IMG/VR virus record: IMGVR_UViG_3300030090_002998
Coordinates: 1 to 47,552 of that record
Origin: a virus
Length of the DNA stretch: 47,552 bases
Strand: one strand, 5' to 3'
Position 1 is the first letter of the stretch, and each line of letters opens with the position of its first letter. Positions 1-7,164 of the stretch are shown here, in pieces. The notes beneath the pieces are model-generated. The model was not told where the DNA came from. It made no database searches and saw nothing but the letters and a program-made list of their open reading frames with translations. A program made the position numbers and the translations under genes.

Positions 1-466
1 GCAAAGCTGGATTCGCAAACGCAAATGCTCCTGCTTTTAAACCTGTATTTACTGCCTGTCCCAATATGTTTGTATTTAATGATCTTTGAAAATTGTCAAT
101 ATCTCTTCTATATCTATCTTTAATAGATTGACTAAACTCTTTTGTTTTTCCAGTTAACATATCAACATTCTTACCTAGACCTACAGCATCTTTTCGTCTA
201 CCATCTCCTAATTCTAAACCTGCTCTAGCACCCAATAAAGATCCACCTGTAGCTCCTAATCCTAATAAAGCAGCTCCTGCTAAACCACCTGTACCAGCCG
301 TTAAAGCACCTGCTGCCAATGTACCTAAAACTCCACCAATACCTCCACCAAACGATGAAAACAATCCTGCACGTTCTCTTCGTTTTTGTTCTTTATCTGC
401 TTTATCTTCTATTCTTCTTTGGGTTTCCCCTTTTTGTTGTTGTAATAATAAGTTTCCTAATGACAT
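1..466 (-). CDS. Gly/Ala-rich virion protein, N-terminal part (cut by window end)
   Basis: An open frame runs from an ATG at 466 off the left edge, about 155 codons. Residues 1-35 are charged and Gln/Arg/Lys-rich, followed by a roughly 50-residue Gly/Ala/Leu stretch (GGGIGGVLGTLAAGALTAG and on) that could insert in a membrane, then a charged helical part. The AGAGAGGAT sequence just upstream is a plausible ribosome site. It lies last before the internal virion proteins if the two window ends join, and its frame then continues into the open frame at 47552. I infer a minor or internal virion protein that contacts membrane during DNA ejection; no family is recognised. Confidence 0.7.
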   Translation of the reverse strand, partial: MSLGNLLLQQQKGETQRRIEDKADKEQKRRERAGLFSSFGGGIGGVLGTLAAGALTAGTGGLAGAALLGLGATGGSLLGARAGLELGDGRRKDAVGLGKNVDMLTGKTKEFSQSIKDRYRRDIDNFQRSLNTNILGQAVNTGLKAGAFAFANPAL

Positions 467-476
467 AATATCCTCT

Positions 477-1058
477 CTATGCTCCTGAATCTGATTTTAA
501 AATTTGATACCAACTTGATCCAAAATAAAATAACATTACTGTATCTTCAATTGTGTTTAATACAATATCATTTTCTCCATTAGTATATATGTTTCCTTCG
601 TCATGTCTAATGGTTACATCTCTAGAACTATTTGTTGTTTTTAATATTAATAATTGTCCTTCTTGACCGTTGTTAATATTATCTAAATTGTCTGACGAAG
701 CACTGCTTTGTGTATCTATTTTATGAAGAGAATGAGTAATAGTTATTGCACCACTACTTATTGTTAAGTTTTTTCCTTGGGTAAACATTAAGTTATGAGC
801 ATATACTTGATTACCATGTATAGCATTAGATTGAATAGAATCTGATATTAATTGTTTTTCAATATGAAAGTTTCCATCAGTAGACATAGGTGTGCTCCAT
901 AGTTTACCTTGTTGTTTTCTATATCGCATTAATTGACCATTCTTATGTAAGTACAAAACTTCCTCTCCTTCACGCATAGAATTAACAGAAGGTTGATTTG
1001 TAACTTGTTGTATTTTATTTTGTTTTTTATTTTGAATAAATCTTGATACACGATCCAT
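477..1058 (-). CDS. Minor virion protein, fibre-type beta-structure C-terminus
   Basis: 193 aa. The N-terminal 30 residues are basic. The C-terminal half has the pattern common in phage fibre and appendage proteins: a GQ..LIL segment, a TIRHDEGNI strand pair, a hydrophobic strand and a final SSWYQIL, which usually forms a small beta-sandwich or prism. It abuts the large nozzle-like gene (shared base at 1058), so the two are probably translated together. I infer a structural role at the tail or neck; the exact position in the virion cannot be told. Confidence 0.65.
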   Translation of the reverse strand: MDRVSRFIQNKKQNKIQQVTNQPSVNSMREGEEVLYLHKNGQLMRYRKQQGKLWSTPMSTDGNFHIEKQLISDSIQSNAIHGNQVYAHNLMFTQGKNLTISSGAITITHSLHKIDTQSSASSDNLDNINNGQEGQLLILKTTNSSRDVTIRHDEGNIYTNGENDIVLNTIEDTVMLFYFGSSWYQILKSDSGA

Positions 1059-3550
1059 TACGAAGCTCTCTTTTTTAAAATTCTGTATTCAATGCCAATA
1101 TCGTTTATAAATAATTTTCTAGCATTACTGCTTGAATCAAACTTAACCGATATTTTATTGCAAGTTACAGGAGAGCTAGGTGTAATCTTAACAGTAGAAT
1201 AGTTACTTGAAGAAGTGGCAATTGTACCGCTTAATGCATGAGAAGTGCCATCGTCTTCTACTAATGTAAAAAAATTAGTTATTGCAGCATCCGATTTATA
1301 GGTAACATAAACTGCATAGATTTTTTTAGAAGTAGATGGATCTCCAAAATCATAATCTTTTGTTTGAAAATCACAAGTGTTTGCTACTTCAGTTCGATAC
1401 AATTGATATATATCAATACTGCTACCAGCATCATATGCAATTAAAACATTGTCTTCTGTATCTACAGAATTAGATGTATAATTTGCTACCAATAAAAAAT
1501 TAGTAGTTTTAACAAAAGTACCTTTTTTTAAATCAACAGTATACCCACTTGCAGAACCTGCATACGATCTTGTAATATAAGCAAGAGATGATCTTTCATC
1601 GTACAATATAGCAGAGTTAGATGTAACAGAAGCAATCCAAGTTTCATTATCAATTTTGTTTTCTTTTAGGTTAATTATTTGATTACCGTTGTATAAAAAC
1701 AAACCTTGTTCATTTACCCATAACAATCCATATTGGGTACGTTTTACTGCTTCATGCCAACTTACTCCCATGTATTGTTTTGTTTCTTCTAAAAACCAAT
1801 TTGCATCATCTGGTGAAGAAATATTAATAATATCTAAACTACGATTTTTAAATGCAAGCAATCTGTCTCCATAAGAATCTATTGCTGTATATACATCTGC
1901 ATCTCCTTTAGAAGCTTCAATATAATTATGATATGGAAATGTGTCAAAACGATTGGGCATAGAATACATAATTCTATCAGGAAATCTTTTTAAAGTAGCA
2001 TTAGATTTTTGACTACCTGTATTTTCATCTTTTATGGTTACATCACAAACAAATGCTCGGTTATTGGCAACAACAGAATCTTTCCAATACTCCCCTTGGT
2101 CTCCTATATAATTACTAAAAATACTAGAAGAAAATCCGTTAATAATTTCATACGTCAATAAACCAAATTCAGTAACTTCAAAATTAGCTGTTGCTGTTGC
2201 TGTTGGGCAATTATATTGACTACTACCTGCATCATGCCAATCAGTATAATCATCTGAAAATTTTGTTCTACACCCTTTAGACAAATCAATATCTACCAAC
2301 ATAATATATTCAGAATCTGTACCTAACTCACGTATATAAATTCTACCTCCTGATATGCGTGGATCATATGGCCCTTTTGCACTTACGTTTAATGATAAAG
2401 CACATAAATCATTTTCACTTGCTATTGTATGAGTATTAGCGTACTTAAACGGCAAAGATTCTTGATTGCCATCATAAATAAATGTAGAAGCCAATTCATA
2501 AGTTGTTGCAGAAATTGTTCCATCTACATCTGTATGAGTAATAATATTAAACTCAAAACCTGTACCTGCACTAGCAGGGTATGTAGTAAAATTAGCTGGT
2601 GAAGCTGTAGAAGCACTGGTTAAATCATCTTCTGTAGGAGGAGCTAATGTATTGTCTTTAGCGTAAAAACCCATATAAGAATTAGCATCGTTTGTTGTAC
2701 TTGCACCTGTAAAATGCCTTCTTTGAATCCATCCATACCATTGAATTTTACAGTCATTTTTATCTGCAGTATCACAACACCGTATTTCATCTTCTACTTT
2801 ATAATATTTTACTTTTGAAGTTGTATCTGTTGCATCTGCACGTAACGTAATAGCATCGTTAAGCCAATTTGTAGATGAGTTACGTGAATACACATCAATT
2901 TTATGATCGGCAGGATTAGCCAATAACAATACGTTATCTCCCATTGACCATCCTTTAATGTTTAAAGAAAATCTAGAATTGGTACCTTCACCCATTCGTA
3001 CTGCTACTTGCCTATCTACAATAATATCATTGCTATCGTGATCTACAACTGTGTATACACCTTGTGCAGATGCAGATAATTTTCCTACAGCAAAACTACG
3101 TGTATGGGTAGAAACTCCAGTTAGTAAAATTCGAGAACCAATTGGAAAAGATGTTGTTAAATTCGTATCTGTTCCACTTGTTTTCAAATTAAAACGTCTA
3201 TCGTTTCCAGCGTTTGTTCTAACAGTTCCGTCTATTTCTAGTAAATCAAACCCATTATTTACATCATGAGTGGAGCTATCATATTCAACTTCTACAGCAT
3301 CTCGTACATGATCTGTTTCAAAATATCCTAATCCATATCCTGCATTTATAGTAGCAATAGTATTATTGTTATATCCACTTATTTTATTGTTAGAAGAATC
3401 TGTATTTAAATAAGCAGGTGTAATAGACCCATGTGTTTTAACACTTAAATTTTCAATATTTGCCAATTCATTGTCAGCAATATCTGCAGGGTCTTTTAAC
3501 GTATTAATACCACCGCTAAAATCTTTTATTTGTAAAATACGTTTAGGCAT
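1058..3550 (-). CDS. Large tail protein, probable tail nozzle / beta-propeller type
   Basis: 830 aa. It opens with KDFSGGINTLKDPADIADNE, the 'GGINT..DP.DI..NE...ENL' opening typical of large podovirus tail proteins that form the distal nozzle or stabilise the tail. The rest is Ser/Thr/Asn-rich beta-structure; the middle has SYGDRLLAFKNRSLDII and GLLWVNEQGLFLYNG strand repeats characteristic of beta-propeller blades. It overlaps the upstream phosphoesterase gene by 8 bases. Known family behaviour: such proteins close the DNA channel until adsorption. The assignment rests on the N-terminal motif and repeat pattern, not on alignment; a receptor-binding role is an alternative. Confidence 0.65.
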   Translation of the reverse strand: MPKRILQIKDFSGGINTLKDPADIADNELANIENLSVKTHGSITPAYLNTDSSNNKISGYNNNTIATINAGYGLGYFETDHVRDAVEVEYDSSTHDVNNGFDLLEIDGTVRTNAGNDRRFNLKTSGTDTNLTTSFPIGSRILLTGVSTHTRSFAVGKLSASAQGVYTVVDHDSNDIIVDRQVAVRMGEGTNSRFSLNIKGWSMGDNVLLLANPADHKIDVYSRNSSTNWLNDAITLRADATDTTSKVKYYKVEDEIRCCDTADKNDCKIQWYGWIQRRHFTGASTTNDANSYMGFYAKDNTLAPPTEDDLTSASTASPANFTTYPASAGTGFEFNIITHTDVDGTISATTYELASTFIYDGNQESLPFKYANTHTIASENDLCALSLNVSAKGPYDPRISGGRIYIRELGTDSEYIMLVDIDLSKGCRTKFSDDYTDWHDAGSSQYNCPTATATANFEVTEFGLLTYEIINGFSSSIFSNYIGDQGEYWKDSVVANNRAFVCDVTIKDENTGSQKSNATLKRFPDRIMYSMPNRFDTFPYHNYIEASKGDADVYTAIDSYGDRLLAFKNRSLDIINISSPDDANWFLEETKQYMGVSWHEAVKRTQYGLLWVNEQGLFLYNGNQIINLKENKIDNETWIASVTSNSAILYDERSSLAYITRSYAGSASGYTVDLKKGTFVKTTNFLLVANYTSNSVDTEDNVLIAYDAGSSIDIYQLYRTEVANTCDFQTKDYDFGDPSTSKKIYAVYVTYKSDAAITNFFTLVEDDGTSHALSGTIATSSSNYSTVKITPSSPVTCNKISVKFDSSSNARKLFINDIGIEYRILKKRAS

Positions 3551-4304
3551 AAAACTCTTTTCCCCAAAATGTGCATTTGCCGTTTAATATTTCAATCTGT
3601 TCCATTTGAAAATTGCCTTTAGGTTTATCAAAAAATGTGACAATACCAAAACAATGATTCCAATTATGCAATCTACCTTTTAACCATTTATTTTTATTAG
3701 GGGACATATCTTTTAAGCATCCCATAGACCAAGCTGCTATTGTACCTGAATCAAGTTTCGTTAAGCTGTGTCTTTGTATGTCATGCGTGTGGCCATAGAC
3801 TATATTAGAACCGTATGCTTCTAAATGTTTTTTAGCATGATACGTAGTAGCATATGCTCCGTGTATAAAATTTAACTTGCCTATTTTTAATGGTTTATTG
3901 TACGGAAAATACTTATACCCTCTTTCTTTCCATTTACAGGCTTCTTTAAAATTATATCCTTTTAAATATGGATGCTTATCTACAAAATGATCTAACCACT
4001 CATCGTGATTTCCTGCAAGGATATAGCGTTCTTTACAGTCTACTTTATCCAGGATTTTATCAAACAGATCTATTCCTGCATTCACCTCTTTAATTTCTTT
4101 ATCTACGTTAATAAGCTGATGTTCAAGATTGGGTAATCTTTTTCCTTTAAAACACCATGCAGAAACGGATTCCCATTCACCAACATCGCCTAAATTAATA
4201 AATATTTCAGGCTGTATATACTCAATAGCTTGTAACACTATATCAACAGCTTTTTCGTCGTGAATAGGAAAGTGTTGATCTGGTATAACAATAGCTCGTT
4301 TCAT
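3543..4304 (-). CDS. Calcineurin-like metallophosphoesterase
   Basis: 253 aa with the full set of metal-binding motifs of the calcineurin-like superfamily: DQH (D9, H11), GD (D40 in INLGDVGEW), GNHD (N99, H100), H148 and GHTH (H172, H174 in VYGHTHD). Such enzymes hydrolyse phosphomono- or diesters with two metal ions; the substrate cannot be predicted. It overlaps the nozzle-like gene by 8 bases and the endolysin gene by one base, so it is co-translated with late genes. In phages, members of this family may act on nucleotides or nucleic acid. A packaging, repair or RNA-processing role here is inference. Confidence 0.9.
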   Translation of the reverse strand: MKRAIVIPDQHFPIHDEKAVDIVLQAIEYIQPEIFINLGDVGEWESVSAWCFKGKRLPNLEHQLINVDKEIKEVNAGIDLFDKILDKVDCKERYILAGNHDEWLDHFVDKHPYLKGYNFKEACKWKERGYKYFPYNKPLKIGKLNFIHGAYATTYHAKKHLEAYGSNIVYGHTHDIQRHSLTKLDSGTIAAWSMGCLKDMSPNKNKWLKGRLHNWNHCFGIVTFFDKPKGNFQMEQIEILNGKCTFWGKEFYA

Positions 4305-4720
4305 TAATCTAATAACTCAAAGTGAACTAAATCATCGAAAGAATTGTCCTTGGTTGTGCGTTGTCCTTTGAACATAGAAGAGGCATTCCAGTCTCCACCC
4401 CAGCGTATCTTATACCCAAGTTTATTTGCCATAGCCATAACCCAGCCACCCATGTAATGAAAGTCGTCTCTAGCATTCCAATCTATCTTTCCTTTTACCG
4501 TAGGATCGTATGGTGCTATATCTACCGCCATTCCCAATACGTGTTTTCCGAATTTGGTTTTACTTTTTCCTTGAGCCACCAATTCGTTCTGTCTATTTTG
4601 ACTTCGTTTTCCTTCAATAACCGTGATGTCAAAGTATTTACATACTTCAGTAAGAAGATGTACCAATCTTTCATCTACTCCCTCTAATCTTGTTTTACTT
4701 CTTTTTCCTAGCCTTGGCAT
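4304..4720 (-). CDS. Endolysin, M15-type L-alanyl-D-glutamate / D,D-peptidase
   Basis: 138 aa, the usual size of single-domain M15 phage endolysins. Zinc ligands appear as H60 and D67 in GKHVLGMAVDI and H133 in DLVHFEL; D130 and the RWGGDW segment complete the fold signature. It should cut peptide cross-links or stems in peptidoglycan at the end of infection. No signal peptide is present, so it needs the holin candidates encoded just upstream in the same operon. The start overlaps the end of a 30-codon Lys-rich gene by 26 bases in another frame. The AAAGGT before the ATG is a modest ribosome site. Confidence 0.88.
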   Translation of the reverse strand: MPRLGKRSKTRLEGVDERLVHLLTEVCKYFDITVIEGKRSQNRQNELVAQGKSKTKFGKHVLGMAVDIAPYDPTVKGKIDWNARDDFHYMGGWVMAMANKLGYKIRWGGDWNASSMFKGQRTTKDNSFDDLVHFELLD

Positions 4721-4787
4721 TCTTTTTACCTTTTTTCTTTTTAGGTCTTCCTACTTTAGACCCGTATGTTCCTTTTCCGTATGGCAT
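4695..4787 (-). CDS. Tiny Lys-rich basic protein (30 aa)
   Basis: Reading MPYGKGTYGSKVGRPKKKKG and on, 30 codons, ATG at 4787 preceded by AAAGGTAAATAAA. The C-terminal half is almost all Lys/Arg/Gly. Short proteins beginning with this MPYGKGTYGSKVGRP pattern recur in marine podovirus genomes, from memory. The gene begins one base after the stop of the 43-aa basic gene and its end overlaps the endolysin start. It probably binds nucleic acid or acidic virion proteins; this is inference from charge only. Confidence 0.6.
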   Translation of the reverse strand: MPYGKGTYGSKVGRPKKKKGKKNAKARKKK

Positions 4788-4788
4788 T

Positions 4789-4920
4789 TTATTTACCTTT
4801 CTTTACTATTTTTTTTATTTTACCATTGTGGGTTCTAGCAAATTTGTGTTTCTTTGTTTCTCGTATTAGAGTCCCACTGTACCGTTTGCCTCCCCACATC
4901 CAACTTACTTTTTTAGCCAT
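4789..4920 (-). CDS. Small basic protein (43 aa)
   Basis: 43 codons starting MAKKVSWMWGGKRYSGTLIR, with a Lys-rich end (KIKKIVKKGK). The start at 4920 follows an A/T-rich leader 6 bases after the stop of the 100-aa basic gene. Three consecutive genes (4927-5229, this one, 4695-4787) encode strongly basic short proteins in tight succession, arguing that all are real and translated as a unit. Function unknown; nucleic-acid binding or virion decoration is possible. Confidence 0.6.
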   Translation of the reverse strand: MAKKVSWMWGGKRYSGTLIRETKKHKFARTHNGKIKKIVKKGK

Positions 4921-4926
4921 AATATT

Positions 4927-5229
4927 CTACTTTTTCTTTTTATGTCTACTGGCAAAAGCTTTAGCTGCTGCTACGGAACTAAAACCCCATTTCTTTAAAG
5001 CCAATGCTTTACGTGTAGGTTTACCCTTTGCATCTTTCATTGGCCCTTTCATACCTGCGAACCTTGCAGCAAAACTTACTCTTCTAGGACTAGTTCCTTT
5101 ACTTAAAGGAGCTTTTAAGTTGCTACCTTGTGCTTTAGCAGAAGCTCTACCTTTAGCATTCAATCCACCACTAGGATTTTTACCAGCTTTGCGTTGCCAT
5201 GCAGGAGTTTTGTATTTTTTTTTAGCCAT
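4927..5229 (-). CDS. Conserved basic phage protein (DUF6321-like)
   Basis: 100 aa, very basic. It shows the block NPSGGLNAKGRASAKAQGSN, then LKAPLSKGTSPRRVSFAARF, GMKGPMKD and KPTRKALALKKWGF, an order I associate with the DUF6321 family of marine phage proteins (name from memory, unverified). The C-terminal part looks like a small helical nucleic-acid-binding unit (AAAKAFASRHKKKK). It sits between the lysis membrane proteins and two tiny basic proteins. Its role is unknown; virion DNA binding is a guess. Confidence 0.7.
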   Translation of the reverse strand: MAKKKYKTPAWQRKAGKNPSGGLNAKGRASAKAQGSNLKAPLSKGTSPRRVSFAARFAGMKGPMKDAKGKPTRKALALKKWGFSSVAAAKAFASRHKKKK

Positions 5230-5233
5230 TGTA

Positions 5234-5416
5234 CTAAGACATTTTTGCTAGTTTAGCACGAATAACCATTTCAAATATTTTCCATAAAGCTTCTAAGCCT
5301 TTTTGTTCGGTCTTTTCGTTGATAAAAGGTATGTCAAAAGCATCGTTAGCTTTTTTAATAATGTCTTCTTTTACTTCCTCATCAAATAACCAATCAGCTA
5401 TTATTTTCCCTATCAT
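5234..5416 (-). CDS. Small helical protein of the lysis region (60 aa)
   Basis: 60 aa, starting MIGKIIADWLFDEEVKEDII. The ATG at 5416 follows a copy of the repeated leader (ACGTAGGAGTTAAAC) and so has one of the best ribosome sites in the late region. The sequence is amphipathic and helical without a clear membrane segment. It overlaps the end of the 54-aa membrane protein by 23 bases in another frame. No family recognised; by position it belongs to the lysis block. Confidence 0.65.
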   Translation of the reverse strand: MIGKIIADWLFDEEVKEDIIKKANDAFDIPFINEKTEQKGLEALWKIFEMVIRAKLAKMS

Positions 5417-5558
5417 GTTTAACTCCTACGTTTTTTATTTTATATGTAAGATATACAATAGTCATTACGCCAATAATGCATTGCAATATCAAATTAATTT
5501 CAGCCAAATGAATACCGTAATTCATAAACGATATTCCTGATACTTTTAAACTGTCCAT
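5394..5558 (-). CDS. Small single-span membrane protein, possible second holin
   Basis: 54 codons (start MDSLKVSGISF) with one hydrophobic segment around residues 18-40 (INLILQCIIGVMTIVYLTYK) and a basic tail. The start codon overlaps the stop of the 111-aa BhlA-like gene as TAATG, the classic translational-coupling arrangement, which supports expression. Its 3' end carries the leader of the next gene inside the coding region. Size, topology and place between a BhlA-like gene and the endolysin suggest a holin or antiholin; this is inference. Confidence 0.6.
   Translation of the reverse strand: MDSLKVSGISFMNYGIHLAEINLILQCIIGVMTIVYLTYKIKNVGVKHDRENNS
5419..5437 (-). promoter_or_regulatory. Repeated leader / strong ribosome site, variant copy
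   Basis: Minus-strand AATAAAAAACGTAGGAGTTA, matching the shared leader from ACGTAGGAGTTA on. It lies inside the 3' end of the 54-aa membrane protein gene and drives the 60-aa gene starting at 5416. Confidence 0.6.
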
Positions 5559-5893
5559 TAATGATTTCCTCTGCCATTCATTCTACCACTCATATAACTA
5601 ATTTTATCCGATAAATCGTCTACCTCTTTCATTAAAGCTTCATGTCTTCTATCCATTTTATCATTTACATTTGTCTTAAATCCATTTATGGAATCAATTA
5701 GCTTAACACAAATACCCATTGTGTTATTTAGTTCTGATTTCATTGTAGATAAATCTTGCTGTATTTCATCTATGTGTATTGTTTGAGATTTGTTTTCTTT
5801 GATTAAAGAAGTAATCATAAAACCAAACAGGAGCATACATATTCCAATTACTCCAAGTTCTCCATATACTTCTATTAATGAAGCAGTATCCAT
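5558..5893 (-). CDS. BhlA-like holin: one TM segment plus coiled coil
   Basis: 111 aa. Residues 12-33 (ELGVIGICMLLFGFMITSLI) form one membrane span, followed directly by KENKSQ and a long heptad-rich coiled coil to about residue 100. This layout (short N-out end, one span, KENK, coiled coil) is that of the BhlA/UviB holin-like family, though it is longer than usual. It neighbours a second small membrane protein and an M15 endolysin downstream. It should permeabilise the inner membrane to release the signal-less endolysin. A spanin-like role is the main alternative. Confidence 0.6.
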   Translation of the reverse strand: MDTASLIEVYGELGVIGICMLLFGFMITSLIKENKSQTIHIDEIQQDLSTMKSELNNTMGICVKLIDSINGFKTNVNDKMDRRHEALMKEVDDLSDKISYMSGRMNGRGNH

Positions 5894-6114
5894 TATTTTA
5901 CCATAACCTCTTCATATTGTTCATGTTTATAACACCAATTATAATCACTAATATTTCCATGATACCAATGTTCAACAGAATCAACATCCACAATCTCTAG
6001 AAACACAGTATTTGTTGTTGTGTCGCTTGGTGTTAATTCTATTCCACTTATGCTCCAACCTTGACTGCAGTTGGTACACAACAGGAATATCATAAGAAGT
6101 GTTAATGTTTTCAT
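5893..6114 (-). CDS. Small exported protein or lipoprotein
   Basis: 73 aa with an N-terminal signal: MKTLTLLMIFLLCTNCSQGW has a basic start and hydrophobic core, then Cys13 and Cys16; LCTNC is not a textbook lipobox but could be lipidated. The remainder is acidic and short. Its stop overlaps the start of the BhlA-like gene by one base, placing it in the lysis operon. An outer-membrane spanin-like role would fit a Gram-negative host, but this is only suggested by size and position. Confidence 0.55.
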   Translation of the reverse strand: MKTLTLLMIFLLCTNCSQGWSISGIELTPSDTTTNTVFLEIVDVDSVEHWYHGNISDYNWCYKHEQYEEVMVK

Positions 6115-6134
6115 AGACTACGATAAAATCTCCG

Positions 6135-6371
6135 TTATTTAGTTTTTTGACTTGGTTCTTCACCTAAACCTTGCTCTCTTAATCCATCTTCAAAAGCTTT
6201 TAATCCAAATTGCATTTGAACTAAATTAAAATTTGCTCTTTCAATTTTGTTGAGTAAATCCTGCCTGTGTGAAAGCATTGCTTTTGCTTCTGGTGACATA
6301 GCATCTATGTCTTTTTGTGTATACTCTTTACCGAGTATGTTTACTTTAGGCTCTTCTTTCTTTTTTGCCAC
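6135..6371 (-). CDS. Conserved small phage protein (DUF6447-like), GTG start
   Basis: 78 aa. The core 'VNILGKEYTQKDIDAMSPEA' followed by a Lys/Gln-rich two-helix segment resembles the DUF6447 family of marine phage proteins (GKEY...LS.EAKA...; from memory). The start is GTG at 6371, fixed by a leader-like ribosome site GTAGGAGTTACAA immediately upstream. Function unknown. Confidence 0.65.
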   Translation of the reverse strand: MAKKKEEPKVNILGKEYTQKDIDAMSPEAKAMLSHRQDLLNKIERANFNLVQMQFGLKAFEDGLREQGLGEEPSQKTK

Positions 6372-6373
6372 TT

Positions 6374-6392
6374 GTAACTCCTACTTGTTATT
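6374..6392 (-). promoter_or_regulatory. Repeated leader / strong ribosome site, variant copy
   Basis: Minus-strand AATAACAAGTAGGAGTTAC, a two-base-longer variant of the 17-base leader found before several cassettes. The AGGAG lies 8 bases before the GTG of the DUF6447-like gene. Confidence 0.6.
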
Positions 6393-6394
6393 AA

Positions 6395-6745
6395 TTAAAG
6401 TTTCTTGAAATCTGCAATCACATCTACCATAGCATCCGATTTTGCTTTTGCATCTGCCATAGCCTTATCATATACATCTTTTTCAGCTTCTAACTGTTCC
6501 AGAGAATATTCTTGTTCACTATCTGCCAATGCTTCACCAGTAGATGAATCCCATACTTTCTTTTTGTAAACAACATAGTCTCTTTTTTCTGCTGGTATAG
6601 CTGGTATAGCTTCTTTGATGACTACATCAAACTCGTCTTTTTCTTCTGGTACTTCAGCAACAGCTTCTTTTATGATTTCTTCTTTCTTTTCAAAGCCACC
6701 TAATGACTTTGCTTTATCATCTGCATATTTTTCCCAATTAGCCAT
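6395..6745 (-). CDS. Acidic hypothetical protein (116 aa)
   Basis: 116 aa, rich in Glu/Lys/Ala, with a repeated phrase (VIKEAIPAIPAEK; EEIIKEAVAEVPEEK) and a helical C-terminal third. It overlaps the upstream 128-aa gene by 8 bases. No family recognised. The position between the tail fibre and the lysis block suggests a minor virion or fibre-assembly protein. Confidence 0.6.
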   Translation of the reverse strand: MANWEKYADDKAKSLGGFEKKEEIIKEAVAEVPEEKDEFDVVIKEAIPAIPAEKRDYVVYKKKVWDSSTGEALADSEQEYSLEQLEAEKDVYDKAMADAKAKSDAMVDVIADFKKL

Positions 6746-7124
6746 TTAATTCCTCATACTTTGCTTTTGCTTTAGTTAATAATTGTGCTTTGGTGTGTTC
6801 ATCTGTCCATGCTACGCTATGCTTACTGCAATATGTTTGTAGCTGTGCTTCACTCCAACTATCTGCTGGTTCACCACTTGGATGTCCATTTTGAGAAACA
6901 TAGTATGCTTCTTTACAATCGTCATCAAACAATGCTTCAGCAATCTTCTTTACCTTTGCATCCTGTCCTTCTAAAATAGAATCTGGATGCACTACATGAC
7001 GATGATAGCTTGTGCTACCTATCTGACTACCATCATCCATTACTTTTGTGGCTGTTCTCACTTGTATTGAGTATTCGCCAACTATTTCAATTTTGTCTAC
7101 AGCGACCTTTTTTTCCATTGCCAT
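6738..7124 (-). CDS. Conserved phage protein with HeH/LEM-like C-terminus
   Basis: 128 aa. The N-terminal half (KIEIVGEYSIQVRTATKVMD, then STSYHRHVVHP) is a beta-rich pattern common next to tail fibre genes in marine podoviruses. The C-terminal 30 residues (WTDEHTKAQLLTKAKAKYEE) look like a two-helix HeH/SAP-type unit. The AAAAAGGAGTCAGTA before the ATG is a strong ribosome site. The role is not known; a virion or assembly function is likely from context. Confidence 0.6.
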   Translation of the reverse strand: MAMEKKVAVDKIEIVGEYSIQVRTATKVMDDGSQIGSTSYHRHVVHPDSILEGQDAKVKKIAEALFDDDCKEAYYVSQNGHPSGEPADSWSEAQLQTYCSKHSVAWTDEHTKAQLLTKAKAKYEELNG

Positions 7125-7146
7125 TACTGACTCCTTTTTAATTCCA

Positions 7147-7164
7147 CTTAATTATCCAATTAAG
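7147..7164 (-). terminator. Short hairpin at the end of the tail fibre gene
   Basis: CTTAATT-ATCC-AATTAAG, a perfect 7-bp inverted repeat overlapping the fibre stop codon. It is AT-rich and lacks a U-tract, so it is a weak terminator or a message-stability element. Confidence 0.3.

Noticed and set aside
5981-6163. A 60-codon minus-strand frame overlapping the small exported protein gene
   Set aside because: Shares most of its length with the better-supported 73-aa frame, which has a signal sequence and one-base coupling to the next gene.
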